Assembly (NCBI GenBank): GCA_964468745.1
Contig: CAYXVY010000042.1
Location: forward strand, 1-24,836
DNA: 24,836 nt
Origin: JACPRB01 sp964468745
Lineage (GTDB): Bacteria > Planctomycetota > MHYJ01 > JACPRB01
Reading direction: 5' to 3'
Of this stretch, positions 13,517-20,789 are shown piece after piece. The first letter of the stretch is position 1, and each line of letters starts with the position of its first letter. Under the pieces are notes generated by a model, which saw only the letters and a list, made by a program, of their open reading frames with translations, was not told the DNA's origin and made no database searches. The position numbers and the translations under genes were made by a program.

Positions 13517-13544
13517 ATTATATAATGTAAACTACAAAATGCAA
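13517..13544 (-). promoter_or_regulatory. mreB: AT-rich promoter of mreB
   Basis: Minus strand: -35 TTGCAT (13544-13539), 16-base AT-rich spacer, -10 TATAAT (13522-13517). The -10 lies within ATTATATAAT, so the plus strand also carries a TATAAT (13521-13526). A direct repeat atgtaaa flanks it. The mreB leader would be about 70 bases. It closely resembles the mreC promoter. Confidence 0.8.
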
Positions 13545-13604
13545 GGAGATTGTGCGGGAAATTCGGGTAGATTCGGCGTCCGAGCGGTGTGATTCGACGC
13601 GGGA

Positions 13605-13642
13605 TTTAAAACGAAACCGGCGCCCCCGAGGGAGCGCCGGTT
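13605..13642 (-). terminator. Terminator after the small membrane-protein gene
   Basis: A perfect 9-bp stem, aaccggcgc (13615-13623) with gcgccggtt (13634-13642), encloses a 10-base loop. On the minus strand it is followed by TCGTTTT. It sits 19 bases after the stop codon at 13661 and separates that unit from the mreB promoter. Confidence 0.75.
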
Positions 13643-13660
13643 GATGAAGTCGGGTGAAGG

Positions 13661-13897
13661 CTACTTCTTCGTGAAGACCCAGAACTGCACGTCATAGAAC
13701 TCGTTCAGCTCGTTGCCGGCGAGATAGATGCCGACCGCGAATGCGAGGAACGCGAGGACGAGCATTGCCGAGTAGACGTCACTCTTGGGTTTCGAGACGA
13801 CTTCGGGGACGAATTCAGCCCCTTCGACCGCCCCTTCATCGGCGATCGGCTGGTCTTCCGTGGTCCCGCCGTCTTCAACGTTTTCTTCGTCGGCCAT
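13661..13897 (-). CDS. Small acidic one-helix membrane protein, unknown
   Basis: A 78-residue protein I cannot place in a family. The first 40 residues are acidic and probably disordered (MADEENVEDGG...). One transmembrane helix (about 43-61, AMLVLAFLAFAVGIYLAG) follows, then a short tail NELNEFYDVQFWVFTKK. The acidic N terminus would favour a cytoplasmic position by the usual charge rule only weakly. It starts 12 bases after the stop of the coiled-coil gene, with a GGGAGA just upstream, so the two are almost certainly co-expressed and may work together. A terminator follows. Confidence 0.8.
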   Translation of the reverse strand: MADEENVEDGGTTEDQPIADEGAVEGAEFVPEVVSKPKSDVYSAMLVLAFLAFAVGIYLAGNELNEFYDVQFWVFTKK

Positions 13898-13909
13898 GGC
13901 GTTCTCCCG

Positions 13910-14779
13910 TTACGGATTGCTCTTGAAGGAGCTCACGAAGATCGAGTTCGACACGTCGTCGCTGACGCGCGGATCGTCCTTCTTCAGCGTCACGCGTCCG
14001 GCGCTCCAGCCGCGATCGACGCGGTCGATCGTGATCTTTGCGACAAACTGCCCGCCGCGATAGATCGTGAACTCGTTCCCTTCGAGCACGCCCGCGTCGC
14101 GACCGATCGAGATCACCACGAGGCCGATCTCGCTCGACACCGCCGTGACCTTGCCTTCGAGCAGCTTCTTCGGCGTCACGAGGTCCGTGTCGATACCGCG
14201 CTGATTGAGCGCGTTGATCGTCTCTTCGAGGCGCTTCTTGTCGCGCGCCAGCGAGACATGGTTCTCTTCGAGGCCGGCGAGGCTCTTCGAGAGCACCTCC
14301 GCTTCCTGGCGTGCGTACTGGAGCTCTTGGACGGCGGTCGACTTCTCCGCCGCGGCTTTGACGAGCTTCTGGCGGTAGTCTTCCACCTTGTTCGACATCT
14401 CGGTGATCTGGGTGATCTGCACCTCCAGCTGGCGCACAAACACGTCGACGTCGGCGATTAGCTTCTTGAAGTTGCTGTCGACGGCGTCGAACTGGCGCTG
14501 GAGGTTGGCGATCTGCTGGCTCTTGGCCGCGGACTCGATGTCCAGCATGTTGATCTTGTCGTTGAGGATCTTGTTGAACTCGTTGAGATTCTCACGCTGC
14601 AAGATCAGGTCCTGAATCTCCGCGTTCTTGATCTGTTGCGTCTGGTAGTGGTAGTTCACTTCCTTGACGAACTTGTCTTTCCAGTCGACGCGCTGCGCGA
14701 AGAGCGTGGCGTCCACGCCGAGCTTCACAAGCGCGACCAGGAAGACCAGGATCACGAAGACCTTGGACAGGGTGCTCAT
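13910..14779 (-). CDS. Membrane-anchored coiled-coil protein with C-terminal beta domain
   Basis: A 289-residue protein with one N-terminal transmembrane helix (about 7-27), the short motif LFAQRVDWKDKF, a long coiled coil (about 45-195), then a compact beta-rich domain (about 200-285). The last contains LEGKVTAVSSEIGLVVISIGRDAGVLEGNEFTIYRGGQFVAKITIDRV. I recall similar hypothetical proteins in planctomycetes. The plan (anchor, coiled coil, beta domain) resembles MreC, and it lies just upstream of mreB, but the real mreC is elsewhere in the window. It probably projects into the periplasm. It forms a unit with the small gene after it and may be transcribed with moeA-lnt before it (57-base gap, only a weak promoter-like sequence). 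Function unknown. Confidence 0.8.
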   Translation of the reverse strand: MSTLSKVFVILVFLVALVKLGVDATLFAQRVDWKDKFVKEVNYHYQTQQIKNAEIQDLILQRENLNEFNKILNDKINMLDIESAAKSQQIANLQRQFDAVDSNFKKLIADVDVFVRQLEVQITQITEMSNKVEDYRQKLVKAAAEKSTAVQELQYARQEAEVLSKSLAGLEENHVSLARDKKRLEETINALNQRGIDTDLVTPKKLLEGKVTAVSSEIGLVVISIGRDAGVLEGNEFTIYRGGQFVAKITIDRVDRGWSAGRVTLKKDDPRVSDDVSNSIFVSSFKSNP

Positions 14780-14836
14780 CGATACCCCCCGCTTACGTTA
14801 TCTTGACCGGGCCAAACGCCCCAAGTCCGGAACATA

Positions 14837-16438
14837 CTAGGCTTGGCTCTTTTCTCTGTCAACGTTCTGCCGACTGCGCGCGAGCTTGAGGGCGACGAAA
14901 CCGCCCACCGCAAGGCCCGCGCATAGCCAGGCCGCCCAGTCGCCGATCGCGCGGTAGAGGGACGTCGAGTCCGTCACGCGCGCCGTCACGATGAGCGTGC
15001 CTTCGATGCACTTCCGCTTGCCGGCGGGCGACTTGAGTTCCGCGGCGATGCGCCCTGTGGGCTCGATCATCGCGGAAATCCCCGTGTTCGTCGCCCGCAC
15101 GTAAAGAACGCGGTTCTCGATTGCGCGGAACTGGGCCATCCACATCTGGGCATCCAGTTCGGCACTTTCGCCGAACCACCCGTCGTTGGAAATATTGACG
15201 ATGGTTTTGGCCCCTCTCCCTGCAAATTCCCGGGAAATTTCCGGGTAGTAATTCTCGCTGCAGATGCTCACCGCGAAGCGCCCCTTCGGGTGCTCGAAGA
15301 CAGGCAAAGACGTGCCGCGCCGGAACGGGTTAAGTCGCTCCGCTCCCAGGAACCACGCTGCGATTTTCTCAGCGGGGAAGAGGCCGCCCGCGAGCTCAAA
15401 CGTCTCCGAAAAATGCACGAGCTTGATCTTGTCGAAGCGGCCGAGCACGCGGCCCGCCCCGTCGATGTAAATCGCGCTGTTCGTCCATGAACTCTGATCC
15501 CACGCGGCTTTCGAATACGGCGGCACGCCAGCGGGGGCGTCGCGAATCTGCAGCCCGATCAGGCACGGGATGCCCGTCTCCACGGCCGGCGACTGCGCGC
15601 GTTTGAGGCCGAAGTCCTCAAGAAAGCGGCCGTCCTGGACAGTCGGTACTTCGAGAAGTGCGACTTCCGGCCAGACGATGAGGTCGGGCTTCCGCGTCGC
15701 CGCCTCGTGGGTGAGTCGCATGTGCTGTTTGTAGGCGCTATCGCGATACTCTTGATCGCGTCCCCTGATCTGCTTCTTGATGTCCTGCGGGATGTTGGGC
15801 TGCACGACGCCGATGACGAGTCCGTCCGTCATCTCGATCGTGCTGAGTCGCACAAGGCCGTAGAGGACCGAGACGGCGATCAGCGCGATCGAGAGTCCCG
15901 CGCTCAGGCGATACTCCCGGGAGGATCCGCCACGCAGAAATGCGCATGCGATCGCCGCATTGACCAGGAGCGCAAGCCAGGTCACGAGCCATACGCCGCC
16001 GAGGTCGGCGATCTGGATGAGGGTCCCGAACCCGTGCAGCGCGTAGCCCACGATCCAGAACGGCAGGCCGCCGAAGAGATAACAGCGCGTCAGCTCGAGC
16101 GTGATCCACGCCACCGGCGCCGCGAGCGCGATCGGCACATCGCCCGGCCTGCACGCCCAGCGCACGAGATAGACAAAGAGCCCCCAGTAGAGGCCTTTGT
16201 ATAGCCCGAGCCCGGGGGGGCCGATGACGGGCGCGGTGCAGGTGAGCCACCAGAATGCGAGCGTGTGGAAGAGCATGCCCGCCGCCCATCCGACGAGGAA
16301 TCCGCGCCAGCCCTTCTCTTCCGTCACCGCGTAAATGATGAGAGGGGCGAGGGCCACGAATCCGAGGAAACAAAGATCCGCGGGCGGGAAGGCCAGATAG
16401 AGCAGGAGCGCGGACGCGAACGGCAGAGTGAATCTCAT
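14837..16438 (-). CDS. lnt: Apolipoprotein N-acyltransferase
   Basis: Inner-membrane enzyme that adds the third acyl chain to lipoproteins. It has 533 residues: about six to seven N-terminal transmembrane helices (1-200), a nitrilase-type catalytic domain (about 205-500), and a last helix near 505-525. The catalytic triad is visible: E258 in IVWPEVAL, K337 in RFDKIKLVHFSE, C393 in VSICSENYYPE. The usual PFGE after the Lys reads HFSE here. The start ATG at 16438 overlaps the moeA stop (ATGA), so the two are coupled; there is no Shine-Dalgarno sequence. Its presence implies an outer membrane with triacylated lipoproteins. Identity is secure. Confidence 0.95.
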   Translation of the reverse strand: MRFTLPFASALLLYLAFPPADLCFLGFVALAPLIIYAVTEEKGWRGFLVGWAAGMLFHTLAFWWLTCTAPVIGPPGLGLYKGLYWGLFVYLVRWACRPGDVPIALAAPVAWITLELTRCYLFGGLPFWIVGYALHGFGTLIQIADLGGVWLVTWLALLVNAAIACAFLRGGSSREYRLSAGLSIALIAVSVLYGLVRLSTIEMTDGLVIGVVQPNIPQDIKKQIRGRDQEYRDSAYKQHMRLTHEAATRKPDLIVWPEVALLEVPTVQDGRFLEDFGLKRAQSPAVETGIPCLIGLQIRDAPAGVPPYSKAAWDQSSWTNSAIYIDGAGRVLGRFDKIKLVHFSETFELAGGLFPAEKIAAWFLGAERLNPFRRGTSLPVFEHPKGRFAVSICSENYYPEISREFAGRGAKTIVNISNDGWFGESAELDAQMWMAQFRAIENRVLYVRATNTGISAMIEPTGRIAAELKSPAGKRKCIEGTLIVTARVTDSTSLYRAIGDWAAWLCAGLAVGGFVALKLARSRQNVDREKSQA

Positions 16439-17610
16439 ATAAGGAGGACGTCCACGATATCCCCCTCTCTTAGCGACGTATCGATCGGCTGTATTGCCAG
16501 CGCGTTCGCCCGCGACAGCGCAAAAATGTCGCTCGATCCCTGCCATGGGAGCACGGCCACCGTATCGCCGTCCACGACCGCGGGCAGGTACTGGCGCCGG
16601 TCGTGCTTTTTCGGCAGCGCCGTCGTGAGCTTCCCACGCACGAGAGTGGGGTGGTCTTCGCGGCCCATCATGCGGCCGAGAAACGGTCGCACGAACACCT
16701 CGAACGTGACGAAGCTCGAGACCGGATTGCCGGGAAGCGCGAAGACGATCTTGCGGTCGCGCCGCCCGAAATAGAACGGACGGCCGGGGCGCAGCTTCAC
16801 CTGATGGACGACGCACGCGATGCCCTCGGCCTCAAGCGCAGGGATCACGAGATCCCAGTCGCCCGCGCTGACGCCGCCCGACATGAGAACGACATCGCGC
16901 TCCAGTGCTTCGCGCACGCGCGCGCGCACGTCGTCCACACGATCGCGCACGGTTGGCAGGACGTCGCACTCAAGCCCCAACGCTCGAACTTGCGCCGCCA
17001 CCATCGGGGCGTTCGAGTTACGGATCTGTCCGGGCCCAGGCGCGGCAGCAGGTTCGACGAGTTCGTCGCCGGTTGCGAACATCGCGCAGCGCGGCCGCCT
17101 GAAAACCGCGATCGACGTGCGGCCCACCGTCGCCAGCACCGCGATCTCGGGGGCGCGCACGACCTTGCCGCGGCGCAAGGCGACGGCGTCTTTGCGGATG
17201 TCGCTCGCACGGACTCCCACGCTCTGGCCGGGCTTCACGGATTCGTCGATTCGGATGCGCGATCCGTCGCGCGATGTCTTCTCCACCTGCTGGACCGCAT
17301 CAGCGCCGGGGGGGAGAGGCGCCCCCGTCATGACTTTCGTGCAACGTCCGCGCGAGACCGTCTGCGTCGGCATGCGACCGGCGCCAATCTCCTCGAGAAG
17401 CTGCAGCTCGCCGGGAGTATCCGCCGCGATCACCGCGTATCCGTCCATGCGCGCGACGTCGAACGGCGGCATGTCAATGTCGCTCATGACATCTTCGGCG
17501 AGAATCGCGCCGCACGCGTCGGCGAGGGGGACGGTTTCGGGGGTCGGAGCGGGAACCTCCGCCGCCAGTCGCCGCTGCGCCTCCTCGACGGTGACCGCTG
17601 CGGGCTTCAT
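16435..17610 (-). CDS. moeA: Molybdopterin molybdenumtransferase MoeA
   Basis: Inserts molybdate into adenylated molybdopterin in molybdenum-cofactor synthesis; a 391-residue cytoplasmic dimeric enzyme. Marks: PLADACGAILAEDV, PPFDVARMDGYAV, IGAGRMPTQTVSRGRCTKVMTGAPLPPGADAV, the MoCF-binding stretch FATGDELVEP, SGGVSAGDWDLVIPAL, and ALPGNPVSSFVTFEVFVRPFL, then the beta-barrel C domain. The start is the ATG at 17610; the open frame continues upstream only into the divergent gene's leader. A TTGTAA-17-TACGCT promoter ends eight bases before the ATG, so the mRNA may be leaderless. No other moa, mob or mod genes are in the window. The downstream partner is lnt, which is functionally unrelated. Confidence 0.96.
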   Translation of the reverse strand: MKPAAVTVEEAQRRLAAEVPAPTPETVPLADACGAILAEDVMSDIDMPPFDVARMDGYAVIAADTPGELQLLEEIGAGRMPTQTVSRGRCTKVMTGAPLPPGADAVQQVEKTSRDGSRIRIDESVKPGQSVGVRASDIRKDAVALRRGKVVRAPEIAVLATVGRTSIAVFRRPRCAMFATGDELVEPAAAPGPGQIRNSNAPMVAAQVRALGLECDVLPTVRDRVDDVRARVREALERDVVLMSGGVSAGDWDLVIPALEAEGIACVVHQVKLRPGRPFYFGRRDRKIVFALPGNPVSSFVTFEVFVRPFLGRMMGREDHPTLVRGKLTTALPKKHDRRQYLPAVVDGDTVAVLPWQGSSDIFALSRANALAIQPIDTSLREGDIVDVLLI

Positions 17611-17618
17611 GGGTTTCA

Positions 17619-17648
17619 AGCGTAGCGATCGATGAAGCACGTTACAAT
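17619..17648. promoter_or_regulatory. Divergent promoter region between moeA and the TPM gene
   Basis: Minus strand: -35 TTGTAA (17647-17642), 17-base spacer, -10 TACGCT (17624-17619), then eight bases to the moeA ATG, a leaderless layout. Plus strand: TACAAT (17643-17648) is a candidate -10 for the TPM gene, with a leader of about 19 bases. The moeA -35 and the TPM -10 share the same bases, so the two promoters should compete. Confidence 0.55.
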
Positions 17649-17673
17649 CGAAGCCGTCCGCTGTCCTAACCCT

Positions 17674-18546
17674 ATGCTCTTCACACTCCTGGCGACGCTC
17701 CTCGCGCAGGTCACGTACCCGCCATGTCCGCCGGACGGGCAGCACATCGCCGATACCGCGCGGCTTCTTTCGGACGCGGATGCCACATCGGTGCGCACCG
17801 CCTGCGAGAAGCTGCAACGCGACCACCAGATCCCGCTCGTCGTGATCACGATTCCATCGATGGCTTCGTGCGGGATCCGAACGACGACGATCGAACGCTT
17901 TGCGACGCAGGTCTTCGACTATTACGGGGGGACGCGTTCGAACTGGACGCGAGGGATCCTCCTCCTCGTGTCAAAGGACGATCGCAAGGCGCGCATCGAA
18001 TGCGGGCACGATTGGGGTACGAGCCTGAACGGCCAGTCGGCATCGGTCATGAGCGGCACGATCGTGCCGCAATTCCGTCGCGGTGACTACAGCAAGGGAA
18101 TCGCGTCGGGTGTGGCGGCGCTCGCGAACTCGGCACCGGGGATCCGGATGCGTCCGGCGTCGACGGTTCCCACGCCGGCCGCGACACCCTGGCCGTCGCC
18201 GTCCCAGCGCGTGAACGTCGATCCAGTTTTGCACAGCTACAATAGCGGCTGGGGGTTCGGCTCCTTCGGGTGCGTTTTTGCGCTGGCGGTCGTCATCATC
18301 GTCTTCAGCATTCTGATGATGGTCGTTCGCATGGTCATGGGGGTCGTCTCGCCCTGGTCGGGTGGGATGTGGCGGAGTCCCTCCTATTTTGGAGGCTATT
18401 CGCCCGGCGGCCTTTTCGGCGGAGGGTATCGCCGTTCGCACTGGGGATCGGGGTGGGGCGGATCTTCGCGGCCATCGTCAGGGTCATCAGGCGGAGGTTC
18501 GCGCGGCGGATTCTCGGGAGGCGGTGGCGCCACCGGTAGCTGGTGA
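17674..18546 (+). CDS. Secreted TPM-domain protein with Gly/Ser-rich tail (YgcG-like)
   Basis: About 290 residues. It starts with a hydrophobic signal segment (MLFTLLATLLAQ), then a TPM domain (about 20-150) with IADTARLLSDADATSVRTACEKLQRDHQIPLVVITI, NWTRGILLLVSKDDRKARIECGHDWG and FRRGDYSKGIASGVAAL, which fit COG1512. A Pro-rich linker, one transmembrane helix (about 200-225) and a long Gly/Ser/Trp-rich tail follow, the usual YgcG ending. TPM proteins are extracytoplasmic and linked by various authors to phosphatase activity or membrane-protein quality control; the role here is not known. I start at 17674 because the signal peptide begins there; the frame is open to 17632. The stop overlaps the next TPM gene (GTGA). 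Confidence 0.88.
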   Translation: MLFTLLATLLAQVTYPPCPPDGQHIADTARLLSDADATSVRTACEKLQRDHQIPLVVITIPSMASCGIRTTTIERFATQVFDYYGGTRSNWTRGILLLVSKDDRKARIECGHDWGTSLNGQSASVMSGTIVPQFRRGDYSKGIASGVAALANSAPGIRMRPASTVPTPAATPWPSPSQRVNVDPVLHSYNSGWGFGSFGCVFALAVVIIVFSILMMVVRMVMGVVSPWSGGMWRSPSYFGGYSPGGLFGGGYRRSHWGSGWGGSSRPSSGSSGGGSRGGFSGGGGATGSW

Positions 18547-19223
18547 AAACCGCGAGCGAGTGGTTCAGCGACGAGGACCGGGGAGCGATCGCGAAGGCGG
18601 TTGCCGCGGCCGAGAAAGGAACGGCCGGTGAGATCGTCCCTGTTGTGGCGACTGCGTCCGAGAACTACGAGCGTGCCGAGGGTCTCGCGGGAATCGTGTG
18701 CGCCCTGGCTGCGATTGCCGGCGGTTGGGCGCTCTGGCAGGGCGTGGTGCCCGCGCAGGGAGAGTGGACGGCGGGATACGAGCCTGCACTCGGCCTGTGG
18801 CATGTCCTCGCCCTCGCGGGCGGCGGCTATCTCGCCGGTTCGGTCGGCACGCGATCGTTCCCGTCGCTCAAGCGGATGCTGACGGGGCGTCAACGCATGC
18901 GGGCCGACGTCACGCGCGCCGCGGCCGCGGCGTTCGATCGATTCCACGCGCGCGGGACGAAGGGGGCCACGGGCATCGTGATCTACGTCTCGCTCTTCGA
19001 GCGCATTGTGTGCGTCCTGGGGGACGAGGCGATTTCCCAGAAGGTCGGCGAACCTGAATGGCGCGACGTCTGCGACACCGTTACGCGGGGTCTCGCGGCT
19101 GGAAAACACGTCGATGCGCTCACGCAGGCGATCGCGAAGTGCGGAGACCTGCTCGCAAAGCACGTCCCCATCGGTGCGGCAGACGTGAACGAACTCACGA
19201 ACGACTTGCGGCTTCTCGACTGA
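18543..19223 (+). CDS. Second TPM-domain membrane protein (COG3762-like)
   Basis: A 226-residue protein. The TPM fold opens with FSDEDRGAIAKAVAAAEKGTAGEIVPVVATAS (about 8-40), is interrupted by two transmembrane helices (about 52-72 and 85-105), and resumes with AAAAAFDRFHARGTKGATGIVIYVSLFERIVCVLGDEAISQKV and the C-terminal LTQAIAKCGDLLAKHVP. It starts with GTG at 18543, overlapping the previous gene by four bases, so the two TPM proteins are made together. Elsewhere this pair often sits beside lemA; no lemA is seen here. It converges with the response regulator three bases beyond its stop, with no terminator between. Confidence 0.85.
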   Translation: MKTASEWFSDEDRGAIAKAVAAAEKGTAGEIVPVVATASENYERAEGLAGIVCALAAIAGGWALWQGVVPAQGEWTAGYEPALGLWHVLALAGGGYLAGSVGTRSFPSLKRMLTGRQRMRADVTRAAAAAFDRFHARGTKGATGIVIYVSLFERIVCVLGDEAISQKVGEPEWRDVCDTVTRGLAAGKHVDALTQAIAKCGDLLAKHVPIGAADVNELTNDLRLLD

Positions 19224-19226
19224 GGC

Positions 19227-20642
19227 TCAAACCGATTCCTTGTCGAGGCCGTACTTCTGCAATTTGTAGCGCAGAGACCGCAGGCTCATCTTCAACAATT
19301 GCGCCGCCTGCGTGTAGCTGCCGTCTGTGCGGCGCAGCGCCTCCTTGAGGTATCCGACTTCGATTTCGGTGAGCGTACGATCGAGGTCGAGACCGTCTTC
19401 CGGGAGCGCGTACGTGCTGGGGGTCGCCTGCTGCACGGGAAGCAGGGCCGTCGGCGAGCCGCCCGTCACGTTGAGGCTGCCCGCGTCGATTTCATTTCCG
19501 TCGCAGAGCGCGACGGAGCGCTGCACGGCATTTTCGAGTTCGCGCACGTTTCCCGGCCAGTCGTGGCGCTCGAGGGCGTCGCGACCGTCCGCAGTGAAAT
19601 TCGTCACGGGCTTGCCCATCTCCCGCGAGAACTTGCGCATGAAATAGCCGGCGAGAATGGGGACGTCGCCGCGCCGGTCCTTGAGCGGCGGGATGTAGAT
19701 CGAGATCACGTTGATGCGGTAGTAGAGGTCCGCGCGGAAACCGCCGGTCCTCACTTCGCTCTGCAGGTCGCGGTTCGTGGCGGCGATGAAGCGGACGTCG
19801 GCCTTGCGCGTCTGGCTGCTGCCCACCGGCTTGAATTCGTGCTCCTCGATGCAGCGAAGCAGCTTCACCTGGAGCGTGACGGGCATCTCGCTGATTTCGT
19901 CCAGGAAGAACGTGCCGCCGGTGGCGGTCTCCATGAGTCCGATCTTGTCCGAGGTCGCGCCCGTGAAGGCTCCGCGCACGTGACCGAAGACCTCGCTTTC
20001 GAGAAGCTGCTCCGGGATCGCGCCGCAGTTGACTGCGACGAACGGTTTTCCGGATCGCGACGAGCCGTAGTGAAGGGCACGGGCGACGAGCTCCTTTCCC
20101 GTGCCGCTCGCGCCCTGGATGAGGACCGTCGAGTCCGTTGGGGCGACGCGGCGAACGAGTTCGCGCACATCGCGGATGGCGCTGCTGTCTCCCATGAGCT
20201 GCCCCATCTCCCCCATCATGTCGTCAAACGAGCGGGCGAGCTGCTGCCCGAAATCCTTCATGCGCATCGCGCGCGAGACGGCGGCGCGGATGTCGGAGTT
20301 GTTGTCGAACGGTTTTTTGATGTAGTGAAAGGCGCCGAGGCGCATGGCTTCGACCGCGCGATCCCATGTCGAATACGCGGTCATGATGACGACGATCGCG
20401 TCCTCGCGAGCCTTCTTGATTTCGCGCAGGAGGTCGAGGCCGTCCATCTCCGGCATTTTGAGGTCTTGCAGAACGAGATCGAACCGGTCGCGACGGACAA
20501 GATCGAGCGCCTTCTTCGGGTTTGTCTCAGTCGTGACGCTGTACCCGTCCTTCTTCAGCGCGATAGAGAGCACGTCGCAGATTGACTGCTCGTCATCGAC
20601 GATGAGGATCTTCTTAGGCGTTGCGGTTGCGACGGGGCTCAC
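19227..20642 (-). CDS. Sigma54-dependent response regulator (NtrC/PilR type)
   Basis: A 471-residue transcription activator. The receiver domain (about 10-125) has acidic pair DDE (16-18), phosphoacceptor D60 in LVLQDLKMPEMDG, T88 in IVVIMTAY and K110 in YIKKPF. The AAA+ domain (about 148-375) has Walker A GASGTGKE (177-184), the sigma54-contact loop GAFTGA (224-229) and Walker B TFFLDEI. The C-terminal Fis-type helix-turn-helix (about 430-468) ends SYTQAAQLLKMSLRSLRYKLQKYGL, closest to the PilR style. The start is GTG at 20642, seven bases after a TAGAAT box; nothing supports an earlier start. No sensor kinase or sigma54 gene is nearby, so it is an orphan here and its targets are unknown. 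Confidence 0.95.
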   Translation of the reverse strand: MSPVATATPKKILIVDDEQSICDVLSIALKKDGYSVTTETNPKKALDLVRRDRFDLVLQDLKMPEMDGLDLLREIKKAREDAIVVIMTAYSTWDRAVEAMRLGAFHYIKKPFDNNSDIRAAVSRAMRMKDFGQQLARSFDDMMGEMGQLMGDSSAIRDVRELVRRVAPTDSTVLIQGASGTGKELVARALHYGSSRSGKPFVAVNCGAIPEQLLESEVFGHVRGAFTGATSDKIGLMETATGGTFFLDEISEMPVTLQVKLLRCIEEHEFKPVGSSQTRKADVRFIAATNRDLQSEVRTGGFRADLYYRINVISIYIPPLKDRRGDVPILAGYFMRKFSREMGKPVTNFTADGRDALERHDWPGNVRELENAVQRSVALCDGNEIDAGSLNVTGGSPTALLPVQQATPSTYALPEDGLDLDRTLTEIEVGYLKEALRRTDGSYTQAAQLLKMSLRSLRYKLQKYGLDKESV

Positions 20643-20679
20643 GAAGGAGATTCTAGCCCGGATTGGGGCATCGGGCCAA
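20642..20679 (-). promoter_or_regulatory. Leaderless promoter of the response regulator
   Basis: Minus strand: -35 TTGGCC (20679-20674), 18-base spacer, -10 TAGAAT (20655-20650), then seven bases to the GTG start at 20642. The expected +1 falls on the start codon. No Shine-Dalgarno sequence exists in the interval. Confidence 0.6.
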
Positions 20680-20740
20680 TCCGTCCTGAAGCGAGGGGCG
20701 GACTCCGTGCACCATCCGCAGGGGCGCGTCGAGAATCTAG

Positions 20741-20768
20741 TTGTAAGTTATAAATCATAGTTTATAAT
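20741..20768 (+). promoter_or_regulatory. AT-rich promoter of mreC-mreD-mrdA-rodA
   Basis: -35 TTGTAA (20741-20746), 16-base spacer made almost only of A and T, -10 TATAAT (20763-20768). The start near 20775 gives a leader of about 15 bases containing GAGAGGGGA before the mreC ATG. Spacing and AT content match the mreB promoter. Confidence 0.8.
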
Positions 20769-20789
20769 AGCCGGTAGAGAGGGGATCCC

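Noticed and set aside
13521..13526. Plus-strand TATAAT within the mreB promoter considered as a divergent promoter.
   Set aside because: No plus-strand gene follows for several kilobases; the match comes from the palindromic ATTATATAAT.
17611..17826. Upstream extension of moeA to 17826.
   Set aside because: The extension is antisense to the TPM gene's start and lacks MoeA similarity; MKPAAVTVEEAQ is a typical MoeA beginning.
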